A program made the translations under genes and the position numbers. Under the pieces are notes generated by a model. It was not told the DNA's origin, searched no databases, and was given only the letters and a program-made list of their open reading frames with translations. From Bremia lactucae (taxonomy: Eukaryota > Oomycota > Peronosporomycetes > Peronosporales > Peronosporaceae), in the NCBI RefSeq assembly GCF_004359215.1, contig NC_090610.1:5592159-5656158 (forward strand): a stretch of 64,000 nt of DNA. Reading direction: 5' to 3'. Of this stretch, positions 1-11,690 are shown piece after piece. The stretch's first letter is position 1. Each line of letters begins with the position of its first letter.

Positions 1-1380
1 ATTGTGGCCGATGAAGCCGAGAGTGGCCTTTATATTTAATAAGCAAAAGCTTGGTTTGCAACATTGTTTGCCCTTTCGAATGGACGACCCTCAGCTGGCA
101 ATTTAATTAAAAAGTTGCTTCGCTGTTTTTTATGAACTTGAGACATCAAACGCAGAGCTTTTTAAAAAAAGGGACCAGCAACGCCATAAGCTTCTATTTT
201 AAAGTTTGATTTCACAAGTCACTGCGACTAATATGGACATCATGAGCGTCGCTAAATTCGTCAAGAAATTAAAAATATTGCGATGAACGGCTTTCTCAGG
301 CTTTGTCGGACTATCTTTAAGTAGCCTGATCGTCTGATTGCTGTAAGAAGTTATCATTGATGATTGACATCAAACGCTGCCAGTACTTGCAGCCATCGTA
401 ACTGCTTGTTGAACAAGTAAGCTTTCAAAATTGCAAGTGCATCAGTTTTTCAACAGTTTAATATTGAGTTTGCATACGGTTGCTGCCTTGAGTTTTGACC
501 TAAAGCAATAATTTGTTGACCTTTGCTAGTGTGTCAAATTAGCTCATTCGCTTGTAACAGGCGAATATAGCTGCAATAAGGAATTTTGCACATTCGACGG
601 CTAGAGAAGTTTGCTAGAATTTACAATTGAGCATTGAGTTCTGATTAAGAAATGATATGACATTGTCGTATATAATGAAAATTGATTGATGAGGAAGTGA
701 TATGCGCATATTAATAAAATCACTCTGTTCCGCAGAGATTGCCAGCTTTCTTCAATATATCTATTATGACGATATTCTTTGCGGTAGAAATATTCACCTT
801 GACTGCCATATGTACGAATTGGACAGATATCTGTCGTCGATACTACTACCCATTTCGTATATGACTCCGCTGCAAATTGCCTCGACTGCTTCCATCTCTG
901 AATTATCGTTTAATATATATTAATTATTGTTGGAGTACAGATTTTAAAGGAACCGCTAGAAATAGGCAATCTGAATCCAGCAATACTTTCTCCTTAGAAA
1001 AAGTATTGTGCTGATTGTTTTCTATTAAAACTTCACCTCACCGTTTTTCTTGCACTTGCATTGTATTTACACTTTTTGCTCCGAGATAGGGGTCGGTGGT
1101 CCACCGTAATAAAGAATACGTCATAATCAAGCTTTGTTTAAGATAAGGTTGGAAGCCAAGTTCTACTGCATGAAATGCGCCATATCTTCTTTCAGCCATT
1201 GGAGTTCATGCGCTTTTAACAGCATCTTGAATGTTTTATTCATGGCTGTTATCTCGTGTACTATCTTTTACTTTCTGCGAGAATTACAGACGCATCAACA
1301 CATGAAAAGAAACAAACACATTGCGATTAGAATCCAGAAAGCAATCTCGTCGTTTTTTTTCGACAATATACGTTGAAAAC
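1..1380 (+). repeat. Tandem unit 1, gene deleted
   Basis: This unit shares its opening (1-130) with 2207-2340, its 605-1040 segment with 2382-2816, and its 1047-1260 segment with 3349-3550. In unit 3 the cysteine-rich gene lies between the last two segments. Here they are joined directly near 1042-1046, so about 0.5 kb including promoter and gene is missing. Positions 130-605 are present only in this unit. The short ORF at 702-923 recurs at 2477-2716 but is probably upstream non-coding sequence. Confidence 0.75.
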
Positions 1381-2206
1381 TATATTTTTATAAATTTCAT
1401 CCCACCGTTACTGTTATTTTACCTTCTCTATACTGCTGAGAACGGAGTCTTTCTTTTTGCAAAGGTAGTTGACGGAATTTTCTGGCATTAACCGTCATAT
1501 ATGACATTTTTAACGAATTCACTTTGAAATTTGTAATTTGTCTGTCAAGTGGTAATGATGAAGAAGCTTTCCACAGCGCTCTTGCTTTCAGCTTTTGTGC
1601 TCGCAATCACAAAAGTGACTGCGGGACCGCTTGCTTACGGAATTTGCCAGACTGGGTGTAATGCTATCGCAGTAGCATGCTATGCTGCTGCTGGAGCAGT
1701 ATTTGGAACTATAAGTGCCGGTGTTGGCACTGCCCCCGCCATTGTTGGCTGCAATTCTGCGCTGGGGGTCTGCATGGCCAGTTGTGTTGCAGCTGGTTGT
1801 GCGCCAACTCCGTAATTGGCGATTTCGGTCGAGCTTCGTGCAATTGAAATTTTTTAACAGTAAGCCGATAGCAATTATTCTTGGGATTGCATTAAATTTT
1901 TTTTAACAAATTGTGCGATGTGGAAAGGTGTCGGCGGTCCTCCGTAAAAATGAATGCGAACACATACGTCAGAATTATGCTCTTTTTAAAATTAGGTTGG
2001 ACGCCAACATTTACATGTATTGCGTCGTATTTTATTTCAGTCAGCTAAGATAATGCGCTTAAAAACCTTTTTAATTGTTGTTTGCGGGTTTGCATCTTCG
2101 ATGCTTTCAATATTCACAGCAACATTCAGTAGTCGTATCTGAATCAAACGTCGGCAAATACAGGATCTTGCCGAATAGACTCTTACTGCATTCGAGACAG
2201 CATTAA
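1381..2206 (+). repeat. Tandem unit 2 (gene-bearing)
   Basis: The segment upstream of the gene (about 1400-1554) aligns with 2812-2964. The downstream segment (about 1918-2110) is a diverged copy of 1047-1260 and 3349-3550. The unit is shorter than unit 3 because it lacks the far-upstream block found at 2207-2810. Confidence 0.7.
1555..1815 (+). CDS. Small secreted cysteine-rich protein, copy 1
   Basis: Single-exon gene of 86 aa starting at ATG 1555 (two adjacent ATGs). Residues 1-23 form a signal peptide with a Lys-Lys start and hydrophobic core, with likely cleavage after Ala23 before GPLAYGICQ. The mature peptide is about 63 aa, rich in Ala and Gly, with seven cysteines and the pattern GICQTGC..AC..GC..C..C. 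From memory, similar short GPxAYGICQxGCN proteins occur patchily in fungi, oomycetes and animals and are sometimes labelled zygote-specific; no function is established that I can cite. It lies in a tandem repeat with a near-identical paralog at 2965, and about 150 bp of upstream sequence is shared, which suggests a shared promoter. Secretion is inferred; the role is unknown. Confidence 0.82.
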   Translation: MMKKLSTALLLSAFVLAITKVTAGPLAYGICQTGCNAIAVACYAAAGAVFGTISAGVGTAPAIVGCNSALGVCMASCVAAGCAPTP

Positions 2207-3560
2207 ATTGTGGCCGATGAAGCCGAGAGTGGCCTTTATATTTAATAAGCAAAAGCTTGGTTTGCAACATTGTTTGCCCTTTCGAATGGACGACCCTCAG
2301 CTGGCAATTTAATTACAAAGTTGCTTCGCTGTTTTTTATGAACTTGAGACATCAAACGCAGAGCTTTTTTAAGAAAAAGAGAAGTTTGCTAGAATTTACA
2401 ATTGAGCATTGAGTTCTGATTAAGAAATGATATGACATTGTCGTATATAATGAAAATTGATTGATGAGGAAGTGATATGCGCATATTAATAAAATCACTC
2501 TGTTCCGCAGAGATTGCCAGCTTTCTTCAATATATCTATTATGACGATATTCTTTGCGGTAGCAATATTCACCTTGACTGCCATATGTACGAATTGGACA
2601 GATATCTGTCGTCGATACCTATTTCGTATATGACTCCGCTGCAAATTGCCTTGACTGCTTCCAGCTCTAGATTCTCGTTTAATATATATTACATATTGTT
2701 GGAGCACAGATTTTAAAAGAAATTGCTTGAAATGGGCAATCTGAATCCAGCAATACTTTCTCCTTAGAAAAAGTATTGTGATAATTTGTTTTCTATTAAA
2801 ACTTCACCTCGCCGTTAATATCATTAACTTACTCTAAACTGCCGAGCGATATATACCATTCTATCTGCAAAGGTAAAGATGATGGAATTTTCTGGCATTA
2901 ACGGTCATATATAACATTCTAAACGAATTCACTTTGAGATTTGCAATTTGTCTGTCAAGTGGTGATGATCAAGAAGCTTTCCACAGTGCTCGTGCTTACA
3001 GCTTTTGTGCTCGCAATCACAAAAGTGAATGCTGGACCCGTTGCCTACGGAATTTGCCAGGCTGGGTGTAATGCTATCGCAGCAGCATGCTATGCTGCTG
3101 CTGGAGCCAAATTCGGGACTGTCACTGCCGGTGTTGGCACCGCCCCCGCCATTGTTGGCTGCAATTCTGCACTGGGGGCGTGCATGGTGAAATGTGTTGC
3201 AGCTGGTTTCTTGCCAATACCGTAATCGGCGAGTTCGGTCAATATTCGTGCATTGGTATATTTAGGATTAACCCATCCTAATATCATCTGTATCACCTTC
3301 TGCATTTTTTTGCGTTGCTGTGATTAATTATCAAGCCAATAGCATTTTTCTTGCACTTGCATTGTGCTCCGAGCATAGGGGTCGGTGGTCCACCGTAATA
3401 AAGAATACGTCAGAATCAAGCTTTGTTTAAGATAAGGTTGGAAGCCAAGTTCTACTGCATGAAAAGCGCCGTATCTTCTTTCAGTCAGTGGAGTTCATGC
3501 GCTCTGAACAGCATCTTAAATGGTTTATTCATGGGGTTGATATATGTTATATCATTAAAT
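2207..3560 (+). repeat. Tandem unit 3 (most complete unit)
   Basis: This unit starts with the same ATTGTGGCCGATGAAGCC sequence as position 1 and runs through the upstream block (2382-2816), promoter (2812-2964), gene (2965-3225) and downstream block (3349-3550). It serves as the reference for what units 1 and 2 have lost. Confidence 0.75.
2965..3225 (+). CDS. Small secreted cysteine-rich protein, copy 2
   Basis: 86-aa paralog of the gene at 1555, starting at ATG 2965. It has the same signal peptide layout, a mature GPVAYGICQAGC start and the same spacing. It has six cysteines: the C-terminal Cys of copy 1 (AAGC) is Phe here. Copies differ at scattered positions in both signal and mature parts while the reading frame is intact, so both look functional. 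The upstream 150 bp are shared with copy 1. Family as for copy 1; function unknown. Confidence 0.82.
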   Translation: MIKKLSTVLVLTAFVLAITKVNAGPVAYGICQAGCNAIAAACYAAAGAKFGTVTAGVGTAPAIVGCNSALGACMVKCVAAGFLPIP

Positions 3561-3698
3561 ACCACAGCGAGATTCTAAACTTGCATTTAAATAAAAGGAG
3601 TAGGGTTAATTGCTTGTATTTAATATATTGATCAAAATCGCAAAATAATTTTGGTGTTTCCATTTTACGTCACGTTCACACAATAGGGTCAGGTACGC
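3561..3698. other. Spacer between array and retroelement
   Basis: AT-rich sequence with no gene or repeat that I recognise. Confidence 0.4.
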
Positions 3699-3990
3699 TG
3701 TAATGGGTGTACCGTTACAAGAATATTATTTCCAATTAGAGGAATTATAAATATCATTTCCTATAAGAGATAATAAATAAACAATTACAACATTATTATC
3801 GTTTATTAGTGTAACAGTTCCACAATTATCAATTTTGGTAATTTTGTGGCAACAAGATAATAGTTCTGTTGATTGGTTGATTTGAGTTTGAATCAATCCC
3901 GCCAATCGCCGTGCGCAAGTAGGCGCCATACATAGTTTTTATTGATATAATAAAGTCACTAGAAGATAGATATGCCAAGGAAAAACAGTG
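3699..3990 (+). repeat. Truncated 5' LTR (family A)
   Basis: It starts TGTAATGGG and runs through the family-A segment with GATTGGTTGATTTGAGTTTGAATC and the GCGCAAGTAGGCGCC block, which the reverse complement of 31311-31788 also shows. Similarity stops soon after 3980. Confidence 0.65.
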
Positions 3991-4085
3991 TTAAGATCTG
4001 CTACGAGCTCTAAAGAACTCTGATTCAGATATTAATTGCCGGCACGTTTGCGTGCAAGGTTACATCGACTTTCTATATAAACCTA

Positions 4086-5225
4086 TTGCTTTATTGTACG
4101 GACGCTGCGGATCCTCCGCGCGTCGTTGTTCCTCATGATGAAGATATGAAGTACCAAATATTCTATGAGGCACACGATACTGTCCTTGGTGGTCATCTCG
4201 GAAGAGAAAAGGCCTACGGCTCTGTAAGTCAGATTTATTGGTGGCCCAAACTTTATAAATGGGTCAGCACGGACGTTCGCACATGCGGAACTTGCCAACG
4301 CGTCAAACCCTCGGTGCATGCTGCTGCGCCACTGGCAAGTCTGTTCGTATCCAGACGGTGTTGGGAGTCCATGAGTATGGATTTTGTTTCGGTCTACCGA
4401 AAGATTCGGCCGGTAACTCTGGCATGGTGGTCTTTGTTGACCGATTGAGCAAAATGGCTCACTAAGCGGCTGTGCCGGATACCATTAATGGTGAAGGTAC
4501 AGCAAGGCTCATCGACCGCGTGTTTCGACAACACGGTTTGCCAGTGGCAATTGGCTCTGACTGGGACCACCTTCTCACGGATAATTTCTGAGAATAAATT
4601 TTCCGAGAGATTGGGCGTGTCCACCGCGGACCATCCGCAGACCGATGGTCACACTGAACGTGTCAATCGCGCCATTGAAGACATTTTACGCAGTATGTGT
4701 TTTAAGACACCAAAGCGCTGGAGCTCAATGCTCCTAGTGGTGGAATTCGGATAAATAACGCTGCCCATGCTTCTCTAGGCTGTAATCCGTTCTATATCAA
4801 CGATCTCACCCACCCGCGCGTTCTTTTAACGGTTCCACTGCGTGGATCAGGGCTTGGCGGGGGGGAATTAGCCGATAGGCTTTGTGATATCGGCCCTGTT
4901 ACCGTTCGCAAACAAGTAAGCGAGTGTCTCGCGATGCGATTTAGTGTCTTAAGACATGTAAGGGATACGATGGCTGATCGCCAAGACAAACAAAAAGAAC
5001 AAGCAGATGCCAAAGGCAGAAGCTGTAATTACTCTCATGAGGTCGGAGACCGAGTTTTATTAGACGCTAAACTCTACCTACAAACTTGGTTTTCGCGGTA
5101 TTCAAGACCTAATTGCGCTCGCGCTTTATTGCACCATTTACGATCGTGGCCAAGAAGGGCCTAGCATTCACACTTAGCCTTCCTAGCAAGGTGCGTACAC
5201 ACCGAGTGTTTTACGTTGGCTAAGA
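4086..5225 (+). pseudogene. Gypsy integrase relic, family X
   Basis: Broken over several frames. It shows the HHCC zinc-binding module (GGHLGREKAY...TCGTCQRVKPS), the catalytic core start (MVVFVDRLSKMAH) and the core end (DHPQTDGHTERVNRAIED). The C-terminal part has RDTMADRQDKQKEQADAKGR, then the tail signature RTHRVFYVG at about 5190-5218. Multiple stops and frameshifts (for example between 4448 and 4488, and at 4754) rule out function. It is abruptly joined to another integrase type at 5227. Confidence 0.8.
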
Positions 5226-5226
5226 A

Positions 5227-6207
5227 GTGCTTTGCGTATGCGTCCACTCTTTTCAGTGTTGGAGCGAGTTCTTGCCGATGGCAGAATTTGCCATCAAGAA
5301 CTCGGCGCATGCATCATCAATGCATACATCGCTCTGCGAAATGGCTTACACCATCCACGTATACCCACACCTATTGAAAGAGTTGTTTAAGGCTAGCAAA
5401 GAACAATCTTGCTTTTGCTTATTACGTTCAGACTCGACGTACAATGCGAAGGATACCAATGTTTATTCAATTAATATTGTAGAGGACAAACACAACATTA
5501 GTAAAAATGGCTATTGCTGACTTTGATAAACGATGCTGGTATACTCATCATCGAAAACACTACTAATAGTTAGAGGAACAATGCTCTCAGTAAAGAGGAG
5601 ATTGACATATCTGCGGCGCGCACCGGTCGCACTAAAGACTAAAAACAAAATCGAGTCAGCAGGAGAATTCCTGCTGGCTAGTAAAGCTGAATCCGTTTCG
5701 TACAGGATTTTCACGCTGATGCGGTGGACTGAAAGAAACTAAATTCTGACAAAAAATTGAATAGCAAACGATCTTTCATTTGAAGTTATTAACCTACTCG
5801 TGCTGCCTACGGCATATCTACCTAAACATGTAGCGGCGAATGTGGGCAGTCATAAATTACTGCCCAGGTATATCGGCCCGTTCCATATACTGCATCACCG
5901 AGGCAATGCGTACACACTCAAGCAGCCTCGTAGGATGCGTACGCATGCTACGTTGTGTGTCGGGCGTCTCAGCCCGTACCATCAGTACGAGGCTTCTTCC
6001 TGTTCCAAATCAAACCGGCACGGACTAAGGCATCCGCCAATGCCTGATGGTCCCGAGCCAAAGCATGATAGTCTCGGGACAGAGTCTAGTTCCACCGAAC
6101 CAGCCTTCTCGTTACATCCTCCAAGGATGAAATATCTTGACGAGCTGAAACCAGCTGTTTTAAAGGGACTGATGCGACCAATCGTTCGCCAATTAAGCAA
6201 ACAATAA
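5227..6207 (+). pseudogene. Gypsy integrase C-terminal relic, family Y
   Basis: It opens inside an integrase core (WSEFLPMAEFAIKNSAHAS), shows a linker at about 5650-5740 and then a long open frame at 5800-6207. That frame includes LPKHVAANVG, LLPRYIGPFHILH and the tail RTHATLCVGRLSPYHQYEA, typical of the integrase C-terminal region of oomycete gypsy elements. The last part overlaps an ORF on the opposite strand. A second copy of this tail lies on the minus strand at 25576-26260. Confidence 0.75.
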
Positions 6208-7140
6208 TTGTGCACGGATTTGCAGCTGAACACGGAAACACCTTTGACCGTCGTCGCGTGTTGGCGACGACGGCATCGTTCGTGATCAACGTTCTTCTGT
6301 AAATAACGGAGGACGTGATCTAAGCAACGGTGTTGACTCGGGTACGGCGAATGAGAAGAACCCGATTTTTTCTCCCCCTCCACATCGTTTGACGGATTCG
6401 AGTGGTGAAACGTTTTCCTAATTGAACGCTTCTTGAGCCACCATTGGGTGATTCGTTCGTTGGCGAGGGATTTCACCCTCGCATGATGGCTGATAACCTC
6501 GTCTTAAACAAACGATGATCGTTCTGGTTCTCGTCCGACAGTTCGACGAGAGCCATTCTATTCCTCAGAGGGTCCATCAGAGAACGAGCGCTTCCCGCTC
6601 TCGTAAAAGTATTGTAAATTCTTAATCACTTCGCTCATCTCAGAAGAGATGCACGTCTTCTAATGATGGTCTTTAAAGAGTACATCACCTAGGCAGCAGG
6701 GACATGAGTCTTCCACACGAAAGGCAAGTTAAGCCTTCCTTTCTTGACAAACGGTGCAGCTAATAGCGTGCACTGGCAACAGTCCGTCTTTCGAACAGGT
6801 CATGAAAAGTACCCAGTTTGTCAAGCCAGGCCTTGCGGCCTTTGCTTTCCACAAGCTTAAAACGAAGGAATTACACCCTTTGCATAAACCATCGATGCCA
6901 GAAGCAATTATCGACGAAGAATTCAGTTTCGTTTCGACCAGGCTTGTAAAGCTTGGATGAGTCAAACAACGGAATTTGTATCGTTTGTTGGCCAAACGAG
7001 ACCAACGAATTAGATTGCTCGTAGAGGGCAACCAGGATGTATTTTCGGGAGAAAATCGCAGCGTATTGCGGTGCCTCTACCGCTGGTTAATGTTAGCAAA
7101 TGAGCTAAACTTAAGCTCGCAGTCATCTTTACGATCATTC
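6000..7140 (-). pseudogene. Antisense ORF between pol and 3' LTR (copy 1)
   Basis: On the strand opposite pol, the stretch from about 7097 down to 6000 reads in pieces homologous to the plus-strand ORF at 24645-25883. Shared pieces are an N-terminal YxxNLIRWSRL region, a cysteine motif (CTVCQERKA here, CPVCLERR there), an ESGKRSFSDGPSEE segment and a C-terminal coiled coil (LVSARQDISSLEDVTRRLV against LVTARQKIPSVEEGVDRLV). Its 3' end overlaps the pol tail in antisense. Frameshifted here; function unknown. Confidence 0.55.
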
Positions 7141-7747
7141 TACCCCTGGTGATGCACGCTAGCACCACCAGTAGGATTCTTATCTAAGTGACATTTACGA
7201 TCACTTCGTTCCTGGTGATGCATCCTGACGTTATCAGAGTATTCATCGTCGATGGAGTCATCACGAGATGAGTCCGCACAAAAAGGGTCTAATGAGGACT
7301 GAAACAACTTTGGCATCACCTCTTTGGTTGTCACATTAGAATCCGTAGGTTTAACGGACGTGGCTACGGGGGAAACGGAGGCCCCAACAGTTGCCACTGA
7401 TCCGGGTGATGACGCCGACTCGTGCCAGTCACCTACAATCGGAGTAGCAGGTAACTTGTTCCAGTCACCAACAATCGGAGTAGCAGGTGACTTGTATCAG
7501 TCACCTCCAATTGGAGTAGGAGATGACGCACTATCACGGTAGACGCATGAGCGTCTACTGATAAATTTGCATCACTTGTAGCTGAAGTGAGCCGCGCAGC
7601 TGTCAGCTTTGCGGCTTCGCAGGCTACGCGCACGGGTTTCAAAACCATACGCAATTAAAAGTTGAAACCCAACATGTGCTAATTTACAGAGAGAGATAAT
7701 AGTATTTTCTGTCACTCTATATCAGTCACTATAGTGACTGTTGTTTC

Positions 7748-7761
7748 GAGAGGGGGGGTGA
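7748..7761 (+). other. Polypurine tract before 3' LTR
   Basis: GAGAGGGGGGGTGA lies immediately upstream of the LTR start TGTAACGGGG at 7762, the expected plus-strand primer site. It fixes the LTR boundary and the element's orientation. Confidence 0.7.
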
Positions 7762-8207
7762 TGTAACGGGGTGTCCGTTACATATTAAAAAAATTAATAA
7801 AAGGAAATTAAAAGAAGTACAAAATTATTATCTTCTATTTAGTTGGACTTAATACGCAATAAGACAGATGTTCTATTTATTGATTTAAGTTTAAATCAAC
7901 CCCGTCAATCGTTACAAGACACGAGAAGGCGTTGCACGAGGAGGCGCATTGCGTAGTAAGTTATTAATATGTTAAAGCCAGAAGATAGAAGATTGTTATG
8001 AAAGAACTTAAAAATTTAATTACAGTTTTACTTTTTCCTGTACTAAAGCCTTAGAACTAACCCTTAGTAGCTAAGACTTCTGAGCTACTTGGAACCTTCC
8101 TATGCACGTCGTGTACGACGTGAAGTAGTCGAGCCTCCCACCTTCAATGCAATCAGTTTAGGTTTACTAGTACTGTTGTCAGTACTTGCAAAATGTGCTC
8201 CGTTTCA
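7762..8207 (+). repeat. 3' LTR (family A)
   Basis: Starts TGTAACGGGGTGTCCG and ends CTCCGTTTCA (about 446 bp). It aligns along its length with the reverse complement of 31311-31788, including the ACTTCACGTACG-like block and the TACTGTTGTCAGTACTTGC block near the end. Confidence 0.7.
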
Positions 8208-8389
8208 AGTGGTTTGGTCGTAGCATAAGCCGAATATCTCCGCAGCAATCTCTATAACTTAAAGTAAAACAGGTATGATATATGTGCGAAACGTGCGGAT
8301 GTGGATGGCCGGATGCACTATATGCAACAAAAGCCTGTGAATGTCAGATAGGAGCAAACGTCCACCTGTTCAAAGCCGCCACCTCTCGA

Positions 8390-8868
8390 AAAAAGTCATA
8401 ATTTATACATATTGAATATATAATTATATAATTGTAAATGCGGAAGCTCCTTATACAATTAATATTTACTAATATGAGAGATAATTAAGAAGAATAAAGA
8501 ATTTTGTCATTTTAAATTATGTTGTGACAGTAAGGTGACAATTCTGCTCATTGGTGATTTATGTCTTTATTCAACCCCGCCAAGCGATGCTGAATAGGCG
8601 GTGGTGAGCAATGAGTTATCATAAACATTTTTATAATAATACTATATTGAGTTAAAACTATAAGAAGGTATTAACATTTAGGAACTTTAATTTTAAAAGT
8701 ACAGTTTTATTTTTTCGCTAGACTGAGCACTTCTTGATTTTTTCTTGTTGCTAAGCGATCGCTCAGCAGTTGTGAAATTTCCTCTGCACGTCGAGTACGT
8801 GAGGTAACAGGAGGAATCTTGCCTACACTATTATAAGTGTAGGTTAGATAGTGCTGAAGCAGTATGTG
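8390..8868 (+). repeat. Family-A-related LTR fragment
   Basis: It keeps the order of family-A LTR landmarks: ATTGGTGATTTATG..CAACCCCGCCAAGCG, a GGCGGTGGTGAGC block, an AGTACAGTTTTATTTTTTCG block and a CCTCTGCACGTCGAGTACGTGA block. It abuts the family-B LTR start at 8869. The left edge is uncertain. Confidence 0.5.
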
Positions 8869-9060
8869 TGTAATGGGCTAAGTAGCCCTAATGTTACACA
8901 GTCCCCGTTAAGTACATTTGGTGTACTTAAGGGGATGGTCATTTACTTAAATAAAAAAATTAGACCACCACTCGGGTGTGGTTCACATTTGTGACCAACC
9001 CTAGTGTATGTGATGCACATAGGTGCATTCACATTAGGAGGGATGACGCCTAGCGTCAAG
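8869..9060 (+). repeat. Family-B LTR fragment
   Basis: About 190 bp closely match the first part of the LTR at 38272 (CACAGTCCCCGTTAAGTACA, then ACTCGGGTGTGG..CATTTGTGACCAACCC). Similarity ends just after TAGCGTCA. Confidence 0.7.
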
Positions 9061-9850
9061 CCTGTATTGGTTCTATTGTCTAATTCGATATCCGACAAGG
9101 AGTAAGGTAACTCAACTTCCTAATCCAGCGAACGCTTACGTGTCGCTTCACGTGCATTAGAAGGTTTCGACCAAAAATACCCTGGCGAACCGCCAATAGG
9201 TTCACTATTGACACTCAGTATGGTGCCACCTCGGCCGACCACACTCGGTGGACTTAGACTTGCCACTCCACGTATCTCAGAGATACAACACCCTTGATGA
9301 CTCGGCCTTAGGCCAACGATGCTTTCAGCATTCAGTGAATCGTTATTACAGCGAGTGTCACTCGACGGAGTACGTGCCGTGCCGTTTAAATTCCTTCGTC
9401 TGAGTCGGGCTCAGAATTAATGTTTTCAACATTGGAGTTTATTAACTCAGACATTCCAATGTCTAAAACACTGACAAACTCAGTCAGCGATTTGCGCCAC
9501 TAGCCCTTTTTTGCCTAGCAAACGTGGGTTTGATGACTTTTTAAAGCTTTGCTAGGAACATTGCGCGTTGCCATTAAGGTATTGGACGTCCAATCGATTC
9601 ATGGCTTATGGCTTTAAAGTCAGGCCATACCGAGGATGAGATCATATATCGAATCCAAATCAAGGACGACACAGCGTTCCATACTGTCAAAGTCCAGAAA
9701 TTTTATGCCTAAGTTAAATCATGTAACGGGCCACCCGATTACACCTTTTCAAAAAGGATTGTCTCCAGGGGCAAATCCTTCCTATTTAACCTCTTTCCAC
9801 AAACATACCCCCTAGTTCGGTACCGCTATGTCCGCCGGTCCCACGTTCAT
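9061..9850 (+). mobile_element. Gypsy pol tail and LTR start (fragment)
   Basis: Mostly degenerate. At about 9630-9712 an open frame ends IYRIQIKDDTAFHTVKVQKFYA then stops, as at the end of gypsy polyproteins. It is followed at 9722 by TGTAACGGGCCACCC, a typical LTR start. The first 500 bp hold nothing I can assign. Confidence 0.4.
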
Positions 9851-11127
9851 CTTCACTTTCAGGTGTAGGAAGTAAAGTAACACAGATAGATGAGATTATG
9901 TCAAGCGAAAGCAGCAGAAATCTCATAGACTACATGCGAACGGGCTATCCTTTGAACCTCCAAAGTCTTTGTGGCTTTTACCAGGTTCCATTCCTTCCAA
10001 TAGCCGTTAAATTTTGAGTCAAGATCAGTAGGCAGGCATTTCAGGGAAGAAAAGTGGTCACCGTTGTCTTCTATTGATTCACGTTCTTTGCATGATTGTA
10101 ACTATGTTTTCTGTAAAACCTGTAGTTGATACAGCATCATGGCTCAAACACCTAAGCTGGTGGTGCACCTCCCCCAAATGTCGTCCCTTGTGCAGCTACA
10201 AACTTAGAATGATGTAAAACGCTGCAGGAGTTGCCATCCACTTAATTTGTGCGAATTTGCAATGCACGGCTGGAATCAAACTTATAAATTTGGTTACATT
10301 ATAAGCAGACAGCAAGAATCTAAAACCGAATTACATCAAAAACAATTGTTTTGCGGCAAAATTATTACCAGGAACTTGGTCACATACTGAACCTCATTGG
10401 CATTGAGCATTGCATTTACCAAGAACCTATGATATAAATGTCTTCAGACGAACGTCTCAAACATTCGTTTTCCAATGTTTGCGTTTTCCCGGTTTGTTGA
10501 TGAAGATACCCCATTTGCTGACAACTATTCCAAGAAGATGCTGTGCCTAAATTTTCAAAATATGTGTAGTTGGCTCAGGTGTGTATGTCCGCAACAATGA
10601 CTCCATTGTCTGGTCATCTAGCCACATGTTATCGGCATGAAAATTTCTACAGTATAGTAAACAGCAGTGGCTTTCGAATATGCAATGGTCATAACAAAAT
10701 CATTGGCCTGTCGATGAGGCATCAGCCTCAGGCCGATTCGGTTAATTTCTACAGAGATAGCCGCACTCGAGCGATACGGGCGTCATCGTCGCTGCAGGCG
10801 GTTAAGGTCTCCGTTACTTGAGGCATTAATATGAGACATAACAATGCCGATACGGCAATTTTGAAACAGAACAAATACAGTCACACTTCCAATAATATTA
10901 ATCCTAAAATAACACTATCCTCCAATAATCAATACCTTTTTGGTCTTCCAATGCCGTTCCTATGACCTTAACCGGTATCCTCTGGTATCTGAGTTTTAGC
11001 AGGATTTTTTATTGGTAAAGGTCGATAATCTCTTGTAAACCAACCAAATAGGGTTGTCTGCAGTGATTTTGTGCGCTAATTTTGCGTTGTAGATCATGCA
11101 GGACCTTCAGCGCTGCTATATGTGATC
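9851..11127. other. No recognisable gene
   Basis: Only short ORFs without recognisable motifs (for example 10570-10821). Probably old transposon-derived sequence, but I have no positive evidence. Confidence 0.35.
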
Positions 11128-11690
11128 TTTGTTATCGACGTTGAGCATTTTTTTTACAACGCTCACAGCATTCAGCTGCACTGAAATTGGCAAAAAACAA
11201 TCGTCCGACTCGTCGTCATCGTCGGAAACCTCGAGATTTGGTTCGTCTGCGTTCCCTGACGCCGATTTTATCAGCTCGTTGTCCGTCAGCTCACGTGCGC
11301 CCTCTGCGCTTCCTCATTTGGATTTCGAAGATTCGCGACTGACATGGGATGGCGAACACCGAGGGCGTCGATCGCATCTTGAAGTCCGTTTTCGATTGCT
11401 TCTTCCTCTGTGTCGAGGTCCGCTTTAGTGCGCGCTTGAATTCGATTGTTGAAGCGTCCGGTGTGTATAAAGCAATTAGCGATGACCGATTTTGGCAGTT
11501 CTTCCCATGCGGCTTCATGCCAGCGCATTGCCGTAAGCTGATTAACTTTGAAATACTGGTTGCGCCTTGTTCGTCCCGATCAAGCGCGTCCTGCAGCTGA
11601 TAGCGGCGAAAATAGCAACGTTTAGAAGCTGCAATGATTCCAGCTTCCATAGGCTAAATCTTTGAAGTTGCACTTGGCGGAATGGATCAG
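11128..11690 (-). pseudogene. Pogo/Tigger-type transposase, C-terminal half
   Basis: Minus-strand frames 11650-11291 and 11528-11286 together show MEAGIIAASKRCYFRR, then WEELPKSVIANCFIHTGRF and an acidic tail. This is the usual order at the C-terminal end of DDE_1 (pogo/Tigger/CENP-B-like) transposases. A frameshift separates the parts. The N-terminal and central half of such a transposase lies next door in the opposite orientation (11911-12660). Confidence 0.6.

Larger units (their letters stand above)
3699..8207 (+). mobile_element. Chimeric, decayed Ty3/gypsy element
   Basis: It begins with a truncated LTR (3699 to about 3990, TGTAATGGGTGTACCGTTACA start) and ends with a fuller LTR at 7762-8207. 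Gag, protease and RT are missing: the 5' LTR leads straight into an integrase zinc-binding region. Two integrase types are joined: family X at 4086-5220 and family Y from 5227 on. Downstream of pol sits an antisense ORF, then a polypurine tract and the 3' LTR. Many stops and frameshifts; not autonomous. No matching target-site duplication was seen. Confidence 0.8.

Noticed and set aside
702..923. 73-codon ORF repeated at 2477-2716 as a gene
   Set aside because: The two copies differ by an indel that changes the C-terminus, there is no signal or motif, and both sit in the repeated upstream block. Probably non-coding.
1134..1376. 80-codon ORF as a third array gene
   Set aside because: It lies in the shared downstream block (also 3430-3550), where the frame is not kept.
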